NCBI RefSeq assembly: GCF_030409525.1 | Contig: NZ_JAUFQB010000002.1 | Span: 114,423 to 178,422, forward strand | Source: Kaistella yonginensis | GTDB lineage: Bacteria; Bacteroidota; Bacteroidia; Flavobacteriales; Weeksellaceae | Direction of reading: 5' to 3' | DNA length: 64,000 nucleotides | Shown: positions 36,008 to 45,546 of the stretch, in pieces | Position numbering within the stretch: the stretch's first letter is position 1 | Layout of the letters: the number at the start of each line of letters is the position of its first letter | Translations under genes and position numbers: made by a program | The notes under the pieces: model-generated | What the model saw: the letters and a program-made list of their open reading frames with translations, nothing else | Database searches by the model: none | What the model was told of the DNA's origin: nothing

Positions 36008-36244
36008 ATGTTAAAATTAAGTCAGAGAAAATTTATCTCTTTTTTTAGTTGGGCAGACCATAGGCGAGGCCGAATCATTTCTAATTTTTTATTGTTTTTT
36101 ATGGCAGACAATTCCGCCTTCCATTCCCGCTTTTTTATTTTTCCCACCTTTTAGCCATTCTTAAAAATAAAAAGAGCTCCATTCAAGTCGGGCTGCAATC
36201 CTTGCATATTGTACTACATGTTTCTAAATCTTAAAGACGCAATT

Positions 36245-37630
36245 CTATTGGTAGGCACCCATGCTTGGATTTACCGTTCTGGAAACTTTTACAATATCAA
36301 GCGGTACCGTTGCTCCTACCGCCACATTTCCTTTTCCTTTCGCCGGTGAATCAACTTTCAACCTAAGATTCATTTTTTGAGTAAAATAATTCAGAAATTT
36401 TGGATCTTGATTTTTAAGGGAACCTGCATCTAAAGTGTAATTTGCCGAACCACCATATTTCAGTAAAGAAGTCTGAAAGCTGTAATTGAATACCTGTCCC
36501 GCAGTCGGTTTGAACAGAACCGCGTTGCTATTATCGGTGTAAATAATTGAATTTTTAACAGTCAAATTCAAAGCACCTTGCTCGATCGAATTTCCGTTTT
36601 CGTATTCATTAGTTGCATACAATCCTAACCCTGGAAGTGCAGAATTCAGATTCCAGTAATTCGCTAGCGTGGAATGAGTGATGTTATAGGTGCCACCTTT
36701 AAAAATCCCAAAGTCGGCATTTCCACAATTATTCATCACTAAGTTTTTAGCAGTAACATTTGAGTTAATCGCCAAAATTCCAAATTCTTGATGCGTATGG
36801 AAGATCGAATTATCGATGATTGCAGTCGTTTGATTCATTTGTAAACCTACCGTTCCTCCAATAACTTTCGCATAATTCATGTGCAAGGTAGAATTTACCT
36901 CCATCGAAATTCCTTGCCAGTTTTTCGGAATGGTGTCGTATCTCGGGTCATTGCGGTCACCACGGAAAATTACTTCACTTCCTAAATCCCCATCAATATT
37001 GAGTTTAGCATTTTTAGAAATCTTTAGACCACTACTTTTATGGAAATATACGTTGGTGCCTTTTGCAATATTTAAGGTGGTGCCCTCTGCAAGGGTTAAA
37101 TCTCCAAAAATAATTTTGGCTTTATCGTTGGACCAGCTGGTATTCGAACTTAAAATATTGGGGTTGGTTTTGCTTTCAATGTAAAATTCAGCATCCTGAA
37201 CAACAGAAAATAAGGTCACGTGTTGTTTTCCGGCCGGACTTTCAAAATTGATACGGTCTTCGGCAATCGCTTCTGGCGCATTGGCAATGGGTGCGATTTC
37301 TACAAAAATGTACAAACTGTCTTTTTTTCTTAAAGGAATATTGCTAAAATCGGTGCCTGATTTTCCATCAACATTAATTCTATACAGTGAAGCAGCGCCT
37401 TTTTCCAGGGTGATTTTTGGGATTAAAACATCTTTATCTTCGTTATTATAAATTTTTACCGCATACGTTTCCGACCGAACTTGATTATAAACGGTATCCA
37501 AGAAAAGCGTGTCTGCTGAAAAACGCAGCAGTTGCGTGGGGCTTTCAAAGTTGATGTCGTCTCTATTACAGCTCATTGCGGTTAAAAGAGTCCAAAAAGA
37601 TAAAGCGAGTATGAGTTTAAATTTGTTCAT
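36245..37630 (-). CDS. Right-handed beta-helix lipoprotein
   Basis: 461 residues from ATG 37630 (MNKFKLILAL). Lipobox LTAMSC, so it is a lipoprotein. An N-terminal Ig-like region (about 30-140) is followed by a solenoid of short parallel beta rungs from about residue 170 to 420 (KSSGLKISKNAKLNIDGD, LHMNYAKVIGGTVGLQMN, NITHSTLANYWNLN), typical of right-handed parallel beta-helix surface proteins. No polysaccharide lyase active site could be assigned. A TAAATTTG on the minus strand (37655-37662) is a likely promoter. Confidence 0.75.
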   Translation of the reverse strand: MNKFKLILALSFWTLLTAMSCNRDDINFESPTQLLRFSADTLFLDTVYNQVRSETYAVKIYNNEDKDVLIPKITLEKGAASLYRINVDGKSGTDFSNIPLRKKDSLYIFVEIAPIANAPEAIAEDRINFESPAGKQHVTLFSVVQDAEFYIESKTNPNILSSNTSWSNDKAKIIFGDLTLAEGTTLNIAKGTNVYFHKSSGLKISKNAKLNIDGDLGSEVIFRGDRNDPRYDTIPKNWQGISMEVNSTLHMNYAKVIGGTVGLQMNQTTAIIDNSIFHTHQEFGILAINSNVTAKNLVMNNCGNADFGIFKGGTYNITHSTLANYWNLNSALPGLGLYATNEYENGNSIEQGALNLTVKNSIIYTDNSNAVLFKPTAGQVFNYSFQTSLLKYGGSANYTLDAGSLKNQDPKFLNYFTQKMNLRLKVDSPAKGKGNVAVGATVPLDIVKVSRTVNPSMGAYQ

Positions 37631-37654
37631 TGAAGTGGGCATAGATATAGGTTT

Positions 37655-37662
37655 CAAATTTA
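37655..37662 (-). promoter_or_regulatory. -7 promoter element for the beta-helix lipoprotein
   Basis: On the minus strand this reads TAAATTTG, a TAnnTTTG match 25 bases before the start codon. Confidence 0.4.
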
Positions 37663-37709
37663 ATTAAAATTGTTGAACGGAAAAATTATTAATTTAGTTG
37701 ATATAGTAT

Positions 37710-37739
37710 TTGGAGATTAGAAAATTATTTGTACTTTTG
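37710..37739 (+). promoter_or_regulatory. Promoter of rpmE
   Basis: TTG (37710-37712) and TACTTTTG (37732-37739) with 19 bases between, a full match to the Bacteroidota consensus. The start codon follows after 75 bases, leaving room for a leader that could allow autoregulation. Confidence 0.75.
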
Positions 37740-37814
37740 CGGTCTAAAATTTAGCAGAGAAATACCATTACTATTTCGAAAGCAAAGCTTTAATTATTAA
37801 TAATAAAATAAGTT

Positions 37815-38066
37815 ATGAAAAACGGAATCCACCCAGAAAATTATAGACTTGTTGTTTTCAAAGATATGAGTAACGACGAGATGTTTCTTTGCAAATCTAC
37901 TGCAGATACAAAAGATACAATTGATTATGAAGGTTCAACTTACCCATTAATTAAAATGGAAATCTCTTCAACTTCTCACCCTTTCTATACCGGAAAAGTG
38001 AAATTAGTTGATACCGCAGGTAGAGTTGATAAATTCATGAACAAGTACAAAAAATTCGCAAAGTAA
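37815..38066 (+). CDS. rpmE: 50S ribosomal protein L31, type B
   Basis: 83 residues. Starts [19 protein letters not shown] and contains [23 protein letters not shown] and [13 protein letters not shown]. The zinc-binding cysteines of type A L31 are absent (only one Cys), which identifies the zinc-independent type B form. It carries its own promoter and a strong terminator, so it is a monocistronic ribosomal protein gene. Confidence 0.95.
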   Translation: MKNGIHPENYRLVVFKDMSNDEMFLCKSTADTKDTIDYEGSTYPLIKMEISSTSHPFYTGKVKLVDTAGRVDKFMNKYKKFAK

Positions 38067-38088
38067 TTTTCGAATTGTAATGATAATT

Positions 38089-38121
38089 AAAGTCTTTCAG
38101 GTTTTCTGAAAGACTTTTTTC
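38089..38121 (+). terminator. Terminator of rpmE
   Basis: Perfect 12-pair stem AAAGTCTTTCAG/CTGAAAGACTTT (38089-38100 with 38106-38117), five-base loop, T run. Confidence 0.9.
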
Positions 38122-38166
38122 ATTTAGAACCAGAGAAAAAGAGACCAGCGAAAGAATAATTCTTCG

Positions 38167-38174
38167 TATTTTTG
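38167..38174 (+). promoter_or_regulatory. -7 promoter element for the GlmU-like gene
   Basis: TATTTTTG matches TAnnTTTG, 82 bases before the ATG. Between them lies a degenerate stretch with TCT about every seven bases (38210-38250). Confidence 0.35.
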
Positions 38175-38256
38175 AACTTATTAAAAAGTAGATCATAAAT
38201 TTTTCAAAATCTAATATCTCTAATCTATTCGTCTCTAGTCTTTAAGTCTTTAAATT

Positions 38257-39417
38257 ATGCAACTCGTTTTTTCAGATGCCCAATTTTGGGAAGATTTTTT
38301 ACCCCTTACGTTTACCAGACCCGTAGCAGAATTGCGTTGCGGTATTCTAACTTTTTCAGAAAGATGGCAAAAATTGCTGGGCTCTACCGATGTTTCTTAC
38401 CTCACTGAAGATTATTTGCAAGAGAAATTTAAAAAATATGAACTGAAAGAAAGCCTTTTCATCGTTCCTAATTTTTTGCCGAGTGATTCGCTTTTAACCC
38501 TAATCAAAGAATTGAACTTAGGAGAAGCCCTCGTTTATAAAGATGAACTGCTGGCGGTAAGAATTAATATGCAGAATTTTTCGTTAAGCCATATCGAAAA
38601 AATGACCGATATCGAAGAAGAAGTTTTGTTTTTTAAGCAGCCAACCGATTTATTTTCCTTTAATGAAAAGGCGATAGATTTTGATTTTGAACTGTTGACA
38701 AACGGAAGAAGCTCCGCCAAACTATCAGAAACGAATGGTTTTATGGGCGATAAAAAAAATCTATTTATCGAAGAAGGCGCAGAGATAGAGTTTTCAACAT
38801 TAAATACCAAAACAGGAAAAATTTATATTGGCAAAAATGCAGAAGTGATGGAAGGTTGTAATCTTCGCGGTCCAATCGCTCTTTGCGAGGATTCTAAATT
38901 TAATTTAGGGGCAAAAATTTATGGGGCAACAACGATTGGGCCACATTGCAAAGTTGGTGGTGAAGTGAATAATATCGTCATTTTTGGTTATACCAATAAA
39001 GGACATGATGGATTTATTGGCAATTCAGTGATTGGTGAATGGTGTAATCTGGGTGCAGATACCAATTCATCAAATCTTAAAAATAATTATGCGATTGTAA
39101 AATTATGGAATTACAAAGCGAAAAAATTCTCCTCTACAGGATTGCAATTTGCAGGATTAATTATGGGCGATCATTCGAAAGCAGCGATCAACACTCAATT
39201 TAATACCGGAACAGTGGTGGGTGTTGCAGCCAATATTTTCAAAAGTGGATTTCCCCCAAACTTAATCGATAGTTTTTCTTGGGGCGGAATGAAAGGCGAT
39301 GAAAAATTCAAATTAGAAAAAGCCTATGAAGTTGCGGAATTAGCCATGGCTAGAAGAAAAGTTCCCTTTACTGAAGTGGATCAGAGAATTTTAAAAGAAA
39401 TTTACGAGAATTATTAA
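38257..39417 (+). CDS. GlmU-like sugar nucleotidyltransferase/acyltransferase family protein
   Basis: 386 residues. An N-terminal domain starting QLVFSDAQFWEDFLPLTFTRPVAELRCGIL is typical of the Bacteroidota GlmU-like family, which lacks the classical GxGTRM pyrophosphorylase motif. From about residue 185 it has a left-handed beta-helix of hexapeptide repeats (IYIGKNAEVMEGCNLRGPIAL, KIYGATTIGPHCKVGGEV, NSVIGEWCNLGADTN). It may add a nucleotidyl or acyl group to a sugar phosphate, but the reaction is not established from sequence; true GlmU activity is not implied. Confidence 0.75.
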   Translation: MQLVFSDAQFWEDFLPLTFTRPVAELRCGILTFSERWQKLLGSTDVSYLTEDYLQEKFKKYELKESLFIVPNFLPSDSLLTLIKELNLGEALVYKDELLAVRINMQNFSLSHIEKMTDIEEEVLFFKQPTDLFSFNEKAIDFDFELLTNGRSSAKLSETNGFMGDKKNLFIEEGAEIEFSTLNTKTGKIYIGKNAEVMEGCNLRGPIALCEDSKFNLGAKIYGATTIGPHCKVGGEVNNIVIFGYTNKGHDGFIGNSVIGEWCNLGADTNSSNLKNNYAIVKLWNYKAKKFSSTGLQFAGLIMGDHSKAAINTQFNTGTVVGVAANIFKSGFPPNLIDSFSWGGMKGDEKFKLEKAYEVAELAMARRKVPFTEVDQRILKEIYENY

Positions 39418-39438
39418 TATTCTTTGAACAGTATTGTA

Positions 39439-39468
39439 AATCCAATTTTTTCTTAAGTTGGGTTTTTT
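39439..39468 (+). terminator. Probable terminator after the GlmU-like gene
   Basis: AATCCAA (39439-39445) pairs TTGGGTT (39458-39464) with one G-T pair across a 12-base loop, followed by a T run. Moderate stem. Confidence 0.5.
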
Positions 39469-39563
39469 ATTTCAACATGTCTTTTTGAGGTCAGTTAATT
39501 TTTACGTAAAAGATTAAGTTTAGCTTTACAATTCTTGATGATCAGCATCAAAAAAAAACAGCT

Positions 39564-40529
39564 ATGAAAAAAATATTTCTTCTTTATTTGCTCACCTTTG
39601 GTTTTGTAAACGCTGTGAAATCACAATCGCCAAAAGATATTGTGGGCGCTTATAATCTGCGTGGTGGCCTTCATTTTGTAAAGCCAGATCATACTTTTGT
39701 GATTATAGCGTATGCTACGCTCATGACGGGAACATGGGAATTACAAGATAAAGGGTTGGTGTATTTTGTGCCAAATTACGAAAAAAACAGATTCACCCTC
39801 TATGGCCGACATAATAAAAACATCGCTGACAGTACAAAAATATTGCTTTCGTACGGCTTTTATGAAGATGAAACATTACTGCATTTTGGCCCATTGAAAA
39901 ATCCTGTTCCCGAATTCAAAAGAATCTTTAAACCCGGTCACCGCCATATTTCCTTTCCGTATGTTTATACAAAGAACGGGAATTCTGCTGAAGTTTCTTT
40001 TACCTATTTCCCTTATAGCTACGAAGAAGAAAGAACTAAAACGCCAGAAATTTATACCTTTATTAATAATCAAAAGTTCAATGATTTTATTGGATATTAT
40101 CATGAAGTGAAAGAAGATTTTAAGCCATTTTACTATAAATATCAAAATGGAAAGCTTTTTTATGACAAAGAAAACTATAGTGAGAAACGGAATTTGGAAA
40201 GCGAAACTCAAGCCATCGAAACTGATTTTCGATATTTAATAGAAAACTCTAATCCTACGTTTTCTCCAAAGAAAATTTTTTCCACACCCTTGTACAATAG
40301 TTTTGAGGTAAGCGACGAAGATTTGGTTTTGAATTTTAAATTTAATGCACAAAAAAATGCCTGGCTAAATATTCTCAATGATAAAAATGATGAAGAATTG
40401 GCAGAAGACAATGATTATCATAAAGTAAACATCATTTTTGAATACCATAAAGTCGAGAATTTTAGCAAAAAAAATAGCATCATCAAAATTGATGAAACTC
40501 CCATCTTCATTTCAGAATATGAAGATTAA
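39564..40529 (+). CDS. Secreted protein of unknown function
   Basis: 321 residues with a signal peptide (ends about VKSQS). The first part, KDIVGAYNLRGGLHFVKPDHTF and TLMTGTWELQDKGLVYFVPN, resembles short lipocalin-like 'protein function under test by weight of strands' folds, but this is only a visual impression. It is rich in Tyr, Phe and Lys/Glu with no catalytic pattern. It lies between the GlmU-like gene and mrp with its own 146-base upstream gap. Not recognised. Confidence 0.55.
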   Translation: MKKIFLLYLLTFGFVNAVKSQSPKDIVGAYNLRGGLHFVKPDHTFVIIAYATLMTGTWELQDKGLVYFVPNYEKNRFTLYGRHNKNIADSTKILLSYGFYEDETLLHFGPLKNPVPEFKRIFKPGHRHISFPYVYTKNGNSAEVSFTYFPYSYEEERTKTPEIYTFINNQKFNDFIGYYHEVKEDFKPFYYKYQNGKLFYDKENYSEKRNLESETQAIETDFRYLIENSNPTFSPKKIFSTPLYNSFEVSDEDLVLNFKFNAQKNAWLNILNDKNDEELAEDNDYHKVNIIFEYHKVENFSKKNSIIKIDETPIFISEYED

Positions 40530-40678
40530 CCTTGTTCCAGCAGTCCGAGTGAATTATTGCTGAAATTTGAATAAAAAATGAGACCTTAGGGTTGTTGGTT
40601 TTCTGGCTCACGCGTTTGATTTTTCTAAATCAAACATTTGTCATAGATTTTACTCATTCTAAATAAGAAAAATTTGCC

Positions 40679-40686
40679 TAAATTTG
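40679..40686 (+). promoter_or_regulatory. -7 promoter element for mrp
   Basis: TAAATTTG matches TAnnTTTG. It contains the in-frame TTG at 40684, so the coding start must be the later ATG at 40711. Confidence 0.5.
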
Positions 40687-40710
40687 TCAATCAATTTATT
40701 AGAAAAAATT

Positions 40711-41814
40711 ATGTTGACAAAAGATAAAGTTCAGGCATTTCTGAAAGAAATAGAAGTGGCAGATTTGGTTCAGAATTTCCAGGTGATGGGAAATGATGTT
40801 TATATCGATATGACTGCGCATTCACCTGCAATGCATGAAAAGAAAAAGCTAGAAGCTGCCATGAAGCAGGCTTTCGAATCAGAATTTGGCGAGCAAATCG
40901 TTTTAAAATTAAAAATTGCTTCGCCCGAACCCTCTGAAATTCAACAAAGTCAGATTAAAGGAAAAGAGATCAAAGGCATTCAAAATATTATCGCTATCGC
41001 TTCTGGTAAAGGTGGTGTAGGGAAATCTACAGTCGCTGCAAACATTGCGATTACTTTAGCGAAAATGGGTTTTAAGGTGGGGGTTTTAGATGCAGATATT
41101 TACGGGCCATCAATTCCAACCATGTTTGATACCGAAGGCGCAAAACCAATTACCGTGCAAGTTGATGGTAAAAGCATGATGAAACCCGTAGAGAATTATG
41201 GAGTGAAAATGCTTTCTATTGGTTATTTTTCTGGTGCTAACCAAGCGGTCGTTTGGCGAGGACCAATGGCTTCTAAAGCACTCAATCAAATGATTCGCGA
41301 TGCTGCTTGGGGAGAATTGGATTTTCTATTAATCGATTTACCTCCAGGAACGGGTGATATTCATTTGTCCATTATTCAAGAGGTTCCCGTAACCGGCGCC
41401 GTGATTGTAAGTACGCCACAACACGTAGCTCTGGCTGACGTAAGAAAAGGAATCGCAATGTTCCAGATGGAGAGTATTAATATTCCTGTTTTAGGTTTAA
41501 TCGAAAACATGTCGTATTTTACTCCAGAAGAATTACCGGATAATAAATATTATATTTTCGGAAATCAGGGAGCGCAATTTTTAGCAGAAGATTTGGGTAT
41601 TCCAGTTTTAGGTGAGATCCCTTTGATCCAAAGTATTCGTGAATCTGGCGATGTTGGCCGACCGGCAGCCTTACAAGAAGGTTCTAAAATTGCAGAAATT
41701 TATAACACAACGACTCAAAATATAATTGAAAGTTTGGTCGAAAGAAATAAAAATCTTCCCGCAACGGAAGCGGTAAAAATTACAACCATGGCAGGGTGCT
41801 CTCCGAAAAAATAG
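40711..41814 (+). CDS. mrp: Mrp/ApbC family iron-sulfur cluster carrier ATPase
   Basis: 367 residues from ATG 40711 (MLTKDKVQAFLKEI). An N-terminal MIP18/DUF59-like domain (about 1-80) precedes the deviant Walker A GKGGVGKSTVAANIA, then DADIYGPSIPTMF, DLPPGTGDIHLS and ENMSYF. It binds and delivers Fe-S clusters to apoproteins in the cytoplasm. The C-terminus ends AGCSPKK with a single Cys, so the family's usual CxxC cluster-binding pair in the middle (after ENMSYF) is not seen here. A NifU-like gene follows after 60 bases, consistent with an Fe-S role. Confidence 0.9.
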   Translation: MLTKDKVQAFLKEIEVADLVQNFQVMGNDVYIDMTAHSPAMHEKKKLEAAMKQAFESEFGEQIVLKLKIASPEPSEIQQSQIKGKEIKGIQNIIAIASGKGGVGKSTVAANIAITLAKMGFKVGVLDADIYGPSIPTMFDTEGAKPITVQVDGKSMMKPVENYGVKMLSIGYFSGANQAVVWRGPMASKALNQMIRDAAWGELDFLLIDLPPGTGDIHLSIIQEVPVTGAVIVSTPQHVALADVRKGIAMFQMESINIPVLGLIENMSYFTPEELPDNKYYIFGNQGAQFLAEDLGIPVLGEIPLIQSIRESGDVGRPAALQEGSKIAEIYNTTTQNIIESLVERNKNLPATEAVKITTMAGCSPKK

Positions 41815-41874
41815 AAGGGAGCATGAGCTTGCTGTATAAGGTTGATTTTTACAATTAATGACTCAATTAACACG

Positions 41875-42123
41875 ATGAACAAAGAAATTAAACACGAAGA
41901 AACCGTAACAAAAGTGATGAGTGCGCTCGAAAGTATTCGTCCGTTTCTGAACAAAGATGGTGGCGATATCGAACTTATCGATGTACAAGGACAAACCGTT
42001 TTGGTAAAACTTCATGGGAACTGCAACGGCTGCCCAATGAGTTTTTCAACCATGAAATTAGGCGTTGAAACCACCGTAAAACAATTTGCTCCAGAAATTC
42101 TGGAAGTCATAGCAGTGGAGTAA
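41875..42123 (+). CDS. NifU C-terminal-like Fe-S scaffold protein
   Basis: 82 residues from ATG 41875 (MNKEIKHEE); an upstream in-frame TTG is less likely. A single NifU-like domain with FLNKDGGDIELIDVQG and the cluster-binding CNGCPMS (CxxC). Proteins of this type carry or assemble Fe-S clusters. It follows mrp with 60 bases between and ends before a terminator, so the two form a small Fe-S unit. Confidence 0.9.
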   Translation: MNKEIKHEETVTKVMSALESIRPFLNKDGGDIELIDVQGQTVLVKLHGNCNGCPMSFSTMKLGVETTVKQFAPEILEVIAVE

Positions 42124-42157
42124 TTCTACTTAAAAGATGATTTATTTTTTATAAAAG

Positions 42158-42178
42158 ACGGGCATTTGTCCGTTTTTT
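42158..42178 (+). terminator. Terminator after the NifU-like gene
   Basis: ACGGGCA/TGTCCGT stem (42158-42164 with 42167-42173, one G-T pair) followed by T6. Confidence 0.75.
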
Positions 42179-42274
42179 ATTTGAAAAACTTGCTCATCCA
42201 TGATTCAATTATTTCTTTAAATCTAAAAGGGATTGAAATTAAATTAATATTTTAGCAGATTAAACGATTAATAT

Positions 42275-43135
42275 ATGATTGCCATAATAGACGGCGGTTC
42301 TACCAAATGTGATTGGGTGATCCTCGACAACTCCGGGAAGCCCCATTTGAAAACAACGACCTTGGGTTTTAATCCTAATATTATCAATGTTGATTTCATC
42401 GGTCAAGAAATTGATAAAAATGAAGAGCTGTTTTTCCTTAAAAATCATATCGAAAAAGTATTCTTTTACGGCTCGGGGTGCGGTACACCAGCCAATGCGA
42501 AAAAAGTAGAAACAGAGTTTACAAAAACTTTTCCACAAGCAGAAGTTCGCATCAAAGAAGATATGACTGCCGCTGCTTATGCTGCGTACAACGGTAAGCC
42601 AGCCATTGTTTGTATTTTGGGAACGGGTTCTAATTCCTGTTTTTTCGATGGAGAAAACATTCGCATCGATTTGCCTTCCCTCGGTTTTTTAATTGGTGAC
42701 GAAGGAAGTGGGAGCGCCTTAGGTAAACATTTGCTGCGTAGGTTTTTTATGAAAAAACTACCTGCAGATTTGGAACGGGCTTTCATCAAAAAATATAATT
42801 TGACCATAGAAGACGCAATTAAGAATATGTATCATAATCCTAGAGCCAATGCGTATTTGGGGGAATTTAATAAATTTATTGCGGAACATAAAAGTCATTC
42901 TTACTTTCAAAATATGGTGTTCGATGAGATGAAGAATTTTCTCGATTACCAAGTCTTGCCTTATCCGGAAGCAGGTGAAATTGAAATTAATTTTATCGGA
43001 TATATCGCTTATATCTATGAAGATATTTTGCGGTCTGCCGCCGCAGAACTTAATTTAACCATCGGGAAAGTGGTGCAAAAACCCATCGAAAGTCTAGTAG
43101 AGTACCACAAAAAGTACATCCTGAACCTTGACTAA
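42275..43135 (+). CDS. BadF/BadG-type kinase (N-acetylglucosamine kinase-like)
   Basis: 286 residues of the actin-like ATPase (ASKHA) fold. Phosphate-1 motif DGGSTKCDWVI at the start, second phosphate loop CILGTGSNSCFF, and the adenosine-site GDEGSGSALGKHLL. These match BadF/BadG/BcrA/BcrD-type proteins that in Bacteroidota are usually annotated N-acetylglucosamine kinase. No Fe-S cysteines of the benzoyl-CoA reductase activators are present, so a sugar kinase is more likely. Stands alone upstream of maeB. Confidence 0.8.
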   Translation: MIAIIDGGSTKCDWVILDNSGKPHLKTTTLGFNPNIINVDFIGQEIDKNEELFFLKNHIEKVFFYGSGCGTPANAKKVETEFTKTFPQAEVRIKEDMTAAAYAAYNGKPAIVCILGTGSNSCFFDGENIRIDLPSLGFLIGDEGSGSALGKHLLRRFFMKKLPADLERAFIKKYNLTIEDAIKNMYHNPRANAYLGEFNKFIAEHKSHSYFQNMVFDEMKNFLDYQVLPYPEAGEIEINFIGYIAYIYEDILRSAAAELNLTIGKVVQKPIESLVEYHKKYILNLD

Positions 43136-43220
43136 ATAGACCTATTTTAGACTAAAACTATTCATTGCATACATCGGTAGAGGTTCCGTACCTTTACGAG
43201 TTGATAAAAACCTATACAAT

Positions 43221-45506
43221 ATGTCCAAAAAAAACAATAGAGATCAAAGAAATTTTAACCAAGCAGCCCTTGATTATCATAGTGTTGAACCAAAAGGAAA
43301 AATTGAAGTTATCCCATCAAAACCGCACTCATCGCAGAGGGATTTATCGCTGGCTTATTCGCCGGGGGTAGCCATTCCTTGTTTAGAAATCGAAAGAGAT
43401 CCAAAATTAGCCTACGAATATACGGGAAAAGGGAATTTAGTTGCAGTAATTTCAAACGGAACAGCAGTTTTGGGCTTGGGCGATATTGGTGCAGAGGCTT
43501 CAAAGCCTGTGATGGAAGGAAAGGGACTCTTGTTTAAAATCTTCGCAGATATTAATGTTTTTGATATAGAAATCGATGAAAAAGACCCCGATAAATTTAT
43601 AGAAATTGTTAAAGGAATAGCGCCTACATTTGGTGGAATTAACCTGGAGGACATCAAAGCTCCCGAAGCATTTTACATCGAAAAAAGATTGAAAGAAGAA
43701 TTAAATATTCCTTTAATGCACGATGATCAACACGGAACGGCGATTATTTCTGCCGCAGCCTTGCTCAATGCTCTGGAAATTGCAGGCAAAGATATTGGCG
43801 AGGTAAAGGTGGTTGTTAATGGAGCCGGAGCAGCGGCAATCGCTTGTACAAAACTCTACTTAGAACTCGGACTGAAAAAAGAAAATGTTTTGATGTGTGA
43901 TTCTAAAGGCGTTATCAATACTAAAAGAGAGAACCTTACTCCGGAAAAGATTGATTTCATTGCAGATACCGAGCTTTCTACCCTTGCTGAAGCATTGGTT
44001 GGAGCAGATGTTTTTATTGGACTTTCCAAAGCGGATGTGATGACCGCAGAAATGCTTTTAACGATGGCCGAAAATCCAGTCGTTTTTGGGTTGGCAAATC
44101 CAAATCCTGAAATAGAATATGAGCTTGCCATGAAAACCCGAAAAGATACCATCATGGCGACGGGTAGAAGTGATTATCCTAATCAAGTGAATAACGTTCT
44201 CGGATTTCCCTATATTTTCCGTGGCGCACTTGATGTACAAGCAACCGGAATCAACGAAGCTATGAAACTTGCGGCCGTTCGAGCAATTGCAGATTTAGCA
44301 AAAGAACCTGTTCCTGAAGCCGTAATTTTAGCCTATAATTTAAAAGGTTTGAATTTTGGACGTGAATATTTCATTCCAAAACCTTTCGATAATCGCTTGA
44401 TTACTAAAGTTTCCAAAGCAGTCGCAAAAGCAGCAATGGACAGTGGCATTGCTGGAAAACCAATCGAAAATTTCGATGATTACGAAAACGCACTGCTCGA
44501 CCGAATGGGTCGCGATGAAAAACTGCTCCGAATGATGCAGAATCGAGCGCGTTCTAATCCGAAAAGAGTCACCCTTGGAAATGCTGAAGAATATAACGTG
44601 CTGAAAGCCGCACAGATTCTTTATGAAGAAGGAATTGCTCAACCTATTTTACTTGGTGAGAAAAAATATGTGCAAGAGCAAATGAAAAAATACGGTATCG
44701 AAATCGATGTTCCAATTGTAGATCCGATGGGAGAAGACCAGGAAGAAAATCGTGTAAAATATCGTGAAACACTTTGGAAACTGCGCCAGCGAAAAGGAAT
44801 GAACGAATACAAGGCGAAAAGATATGTTCGCCAAAGAGATTATTTCGGTCCCTTGATGTTGCACCATGGCGATACAGATGCTTTAATCGTGGGGTTCTCC
44901 AAAAACTATTCTTCAACTTTGAAACCGATTTTAAAAGTAATTGAAAAAGAAAAAGGGGTAGATAAAATCTCATCCATGATGATGATTATGACCGAAAAGA
45001 AACCTTTGTTTTTTACCGATACGTCGATTAATCAAAATCCGACCTCGGAGGATTTGGTTAATATTGCCCGGATGGCCGAAATGACTGTGAAAACCTTTGC
45101 GATTGAACCACGAATTGCCATGTTATCTTTTGAGAATTTCGCCGGAATTTCAGAGACTTCCAAAAAAGTAGCGAAGGCAGTTTCCATTCTTCATAAAGAT
45201 TATCCTAAAATGATTGTTGATGGGGAAATTCAACCTGATTTTGCTTTAAATAGCGATCATCTTTCAGATTATCCGTTCTCGAAGCTAGGCACCACGCCGG
45301 CCAATGTATTCGTTTTTCCAAATCTTGAAAGTGCGAATATCTCCTATAAAATTATCAGAGGATTGAAGGTAGCGCAGGTAGTCGGACCCATTTTAATGGG
45401 CTTGAAAAAACCTGTTCACGTTTTACAGATGCGCGCAAGTGTAGATGAAATCGTGAATTTAGCGACCATTGCTGTTCTTGATGCGCAGCGAAGAGAGCAA
45501 GGCTAA
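43221..45506 (+). CDS. maeB: NADP-dependent malic enzyme (MaeB type)
   Basis: 761 residues, the two-domain form. Residues 1-about 430 are malic enzyme: [39 protein letters not shown] with the metal and catalytic residues, [13 protein letters not shown] for NADP and [10 protein letters not shown]. Residues about 430-761 are a phosphotransacetylase-like domain (PTA/PTB fold; [26 protein letters not shown]) that usually regulates the enzyme. It makes pyruvate, CO2 and NADPH from malate. ruvA and sprA follow closely on the same strand. Confidence 0.95.
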   Translation: MSKKNNRDQRNFNQAALDYHSVEPKGKIEVIPSKPHSSQRDLSLAYSPGVAIPCLEIERDPKLAYEYTGKGNLVAVISNGTAVLGLGDIGAEASKPVMEGKGLLFKIFADINVFDIEIDEKDPDKFIEIVKGIAPTFGGINLEDIKAPEAFYIEKRLKEELNIPLMHDDQHGTAIISAAALLNALEIAGKDIGEVKVVVNGAGAAAIACTKLYLELGLKKENVLMCDSKGVINTKRENLTPEKIDFIADTELSTLAEALVGADVFIGLSKADVMTAEMLLTMAENPVVFGLANPNPEIEYELAMKTRKDTIMATGRSDYPNQVNNVLGFPYIFRGALDVQATGINEAMKLAAVRAIADLAKEPVPEAVILAYNLKGLNFGREYFIPKPFDNRLITKVSKAVAKAAMDSGIAGKPIENFDDYENALLDRMGRDEKLLRMMQNRARSNPKRVTLGNAEEYNVLKAAQILYEEGIAQPILLGEKKYVQEQMKKYGIEIDVPIVDPMGEDQEENRVKYRETLWKLRQRKGMNEYKAKRYVRQRDYFGPLMLHHGDTDALIVGFSKNYSSTLKPILKVIEKEKGVDKISSMMMIMTEKKPLFFTDTSINQNPTSEDLVNIARMAEMTVKTFAIEPRIAMLSFENFAGISETSKKVAKAVSILHKDYPKMIVDGEIQPDFALNSDHLSDYPFSKLGTTPANVFVFPNLESANISYKIIRGLKVAQVVGPILMGLKKPVHVLQMRASVDEIVNLATIAVLDAQRREQG

Positions 45507-45546
45507 AAGTAGAAGTAATAAAAACGTCTGTTAAAAAACACACCAA

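Noticed and set aside
36008-36244. Possible small RNA or gene remnant between the MazG-like and beta-helix genes
   Set aside because: No open frame with a plausible start, no stable hairpin with a T run and no repeat was found; nothing to support a feature.
40684-40710. TTG start for mrp
   Set aside because: The TTG is part of TAAATTTG, a promoter element; ATG 40711 starts the conserved protein.
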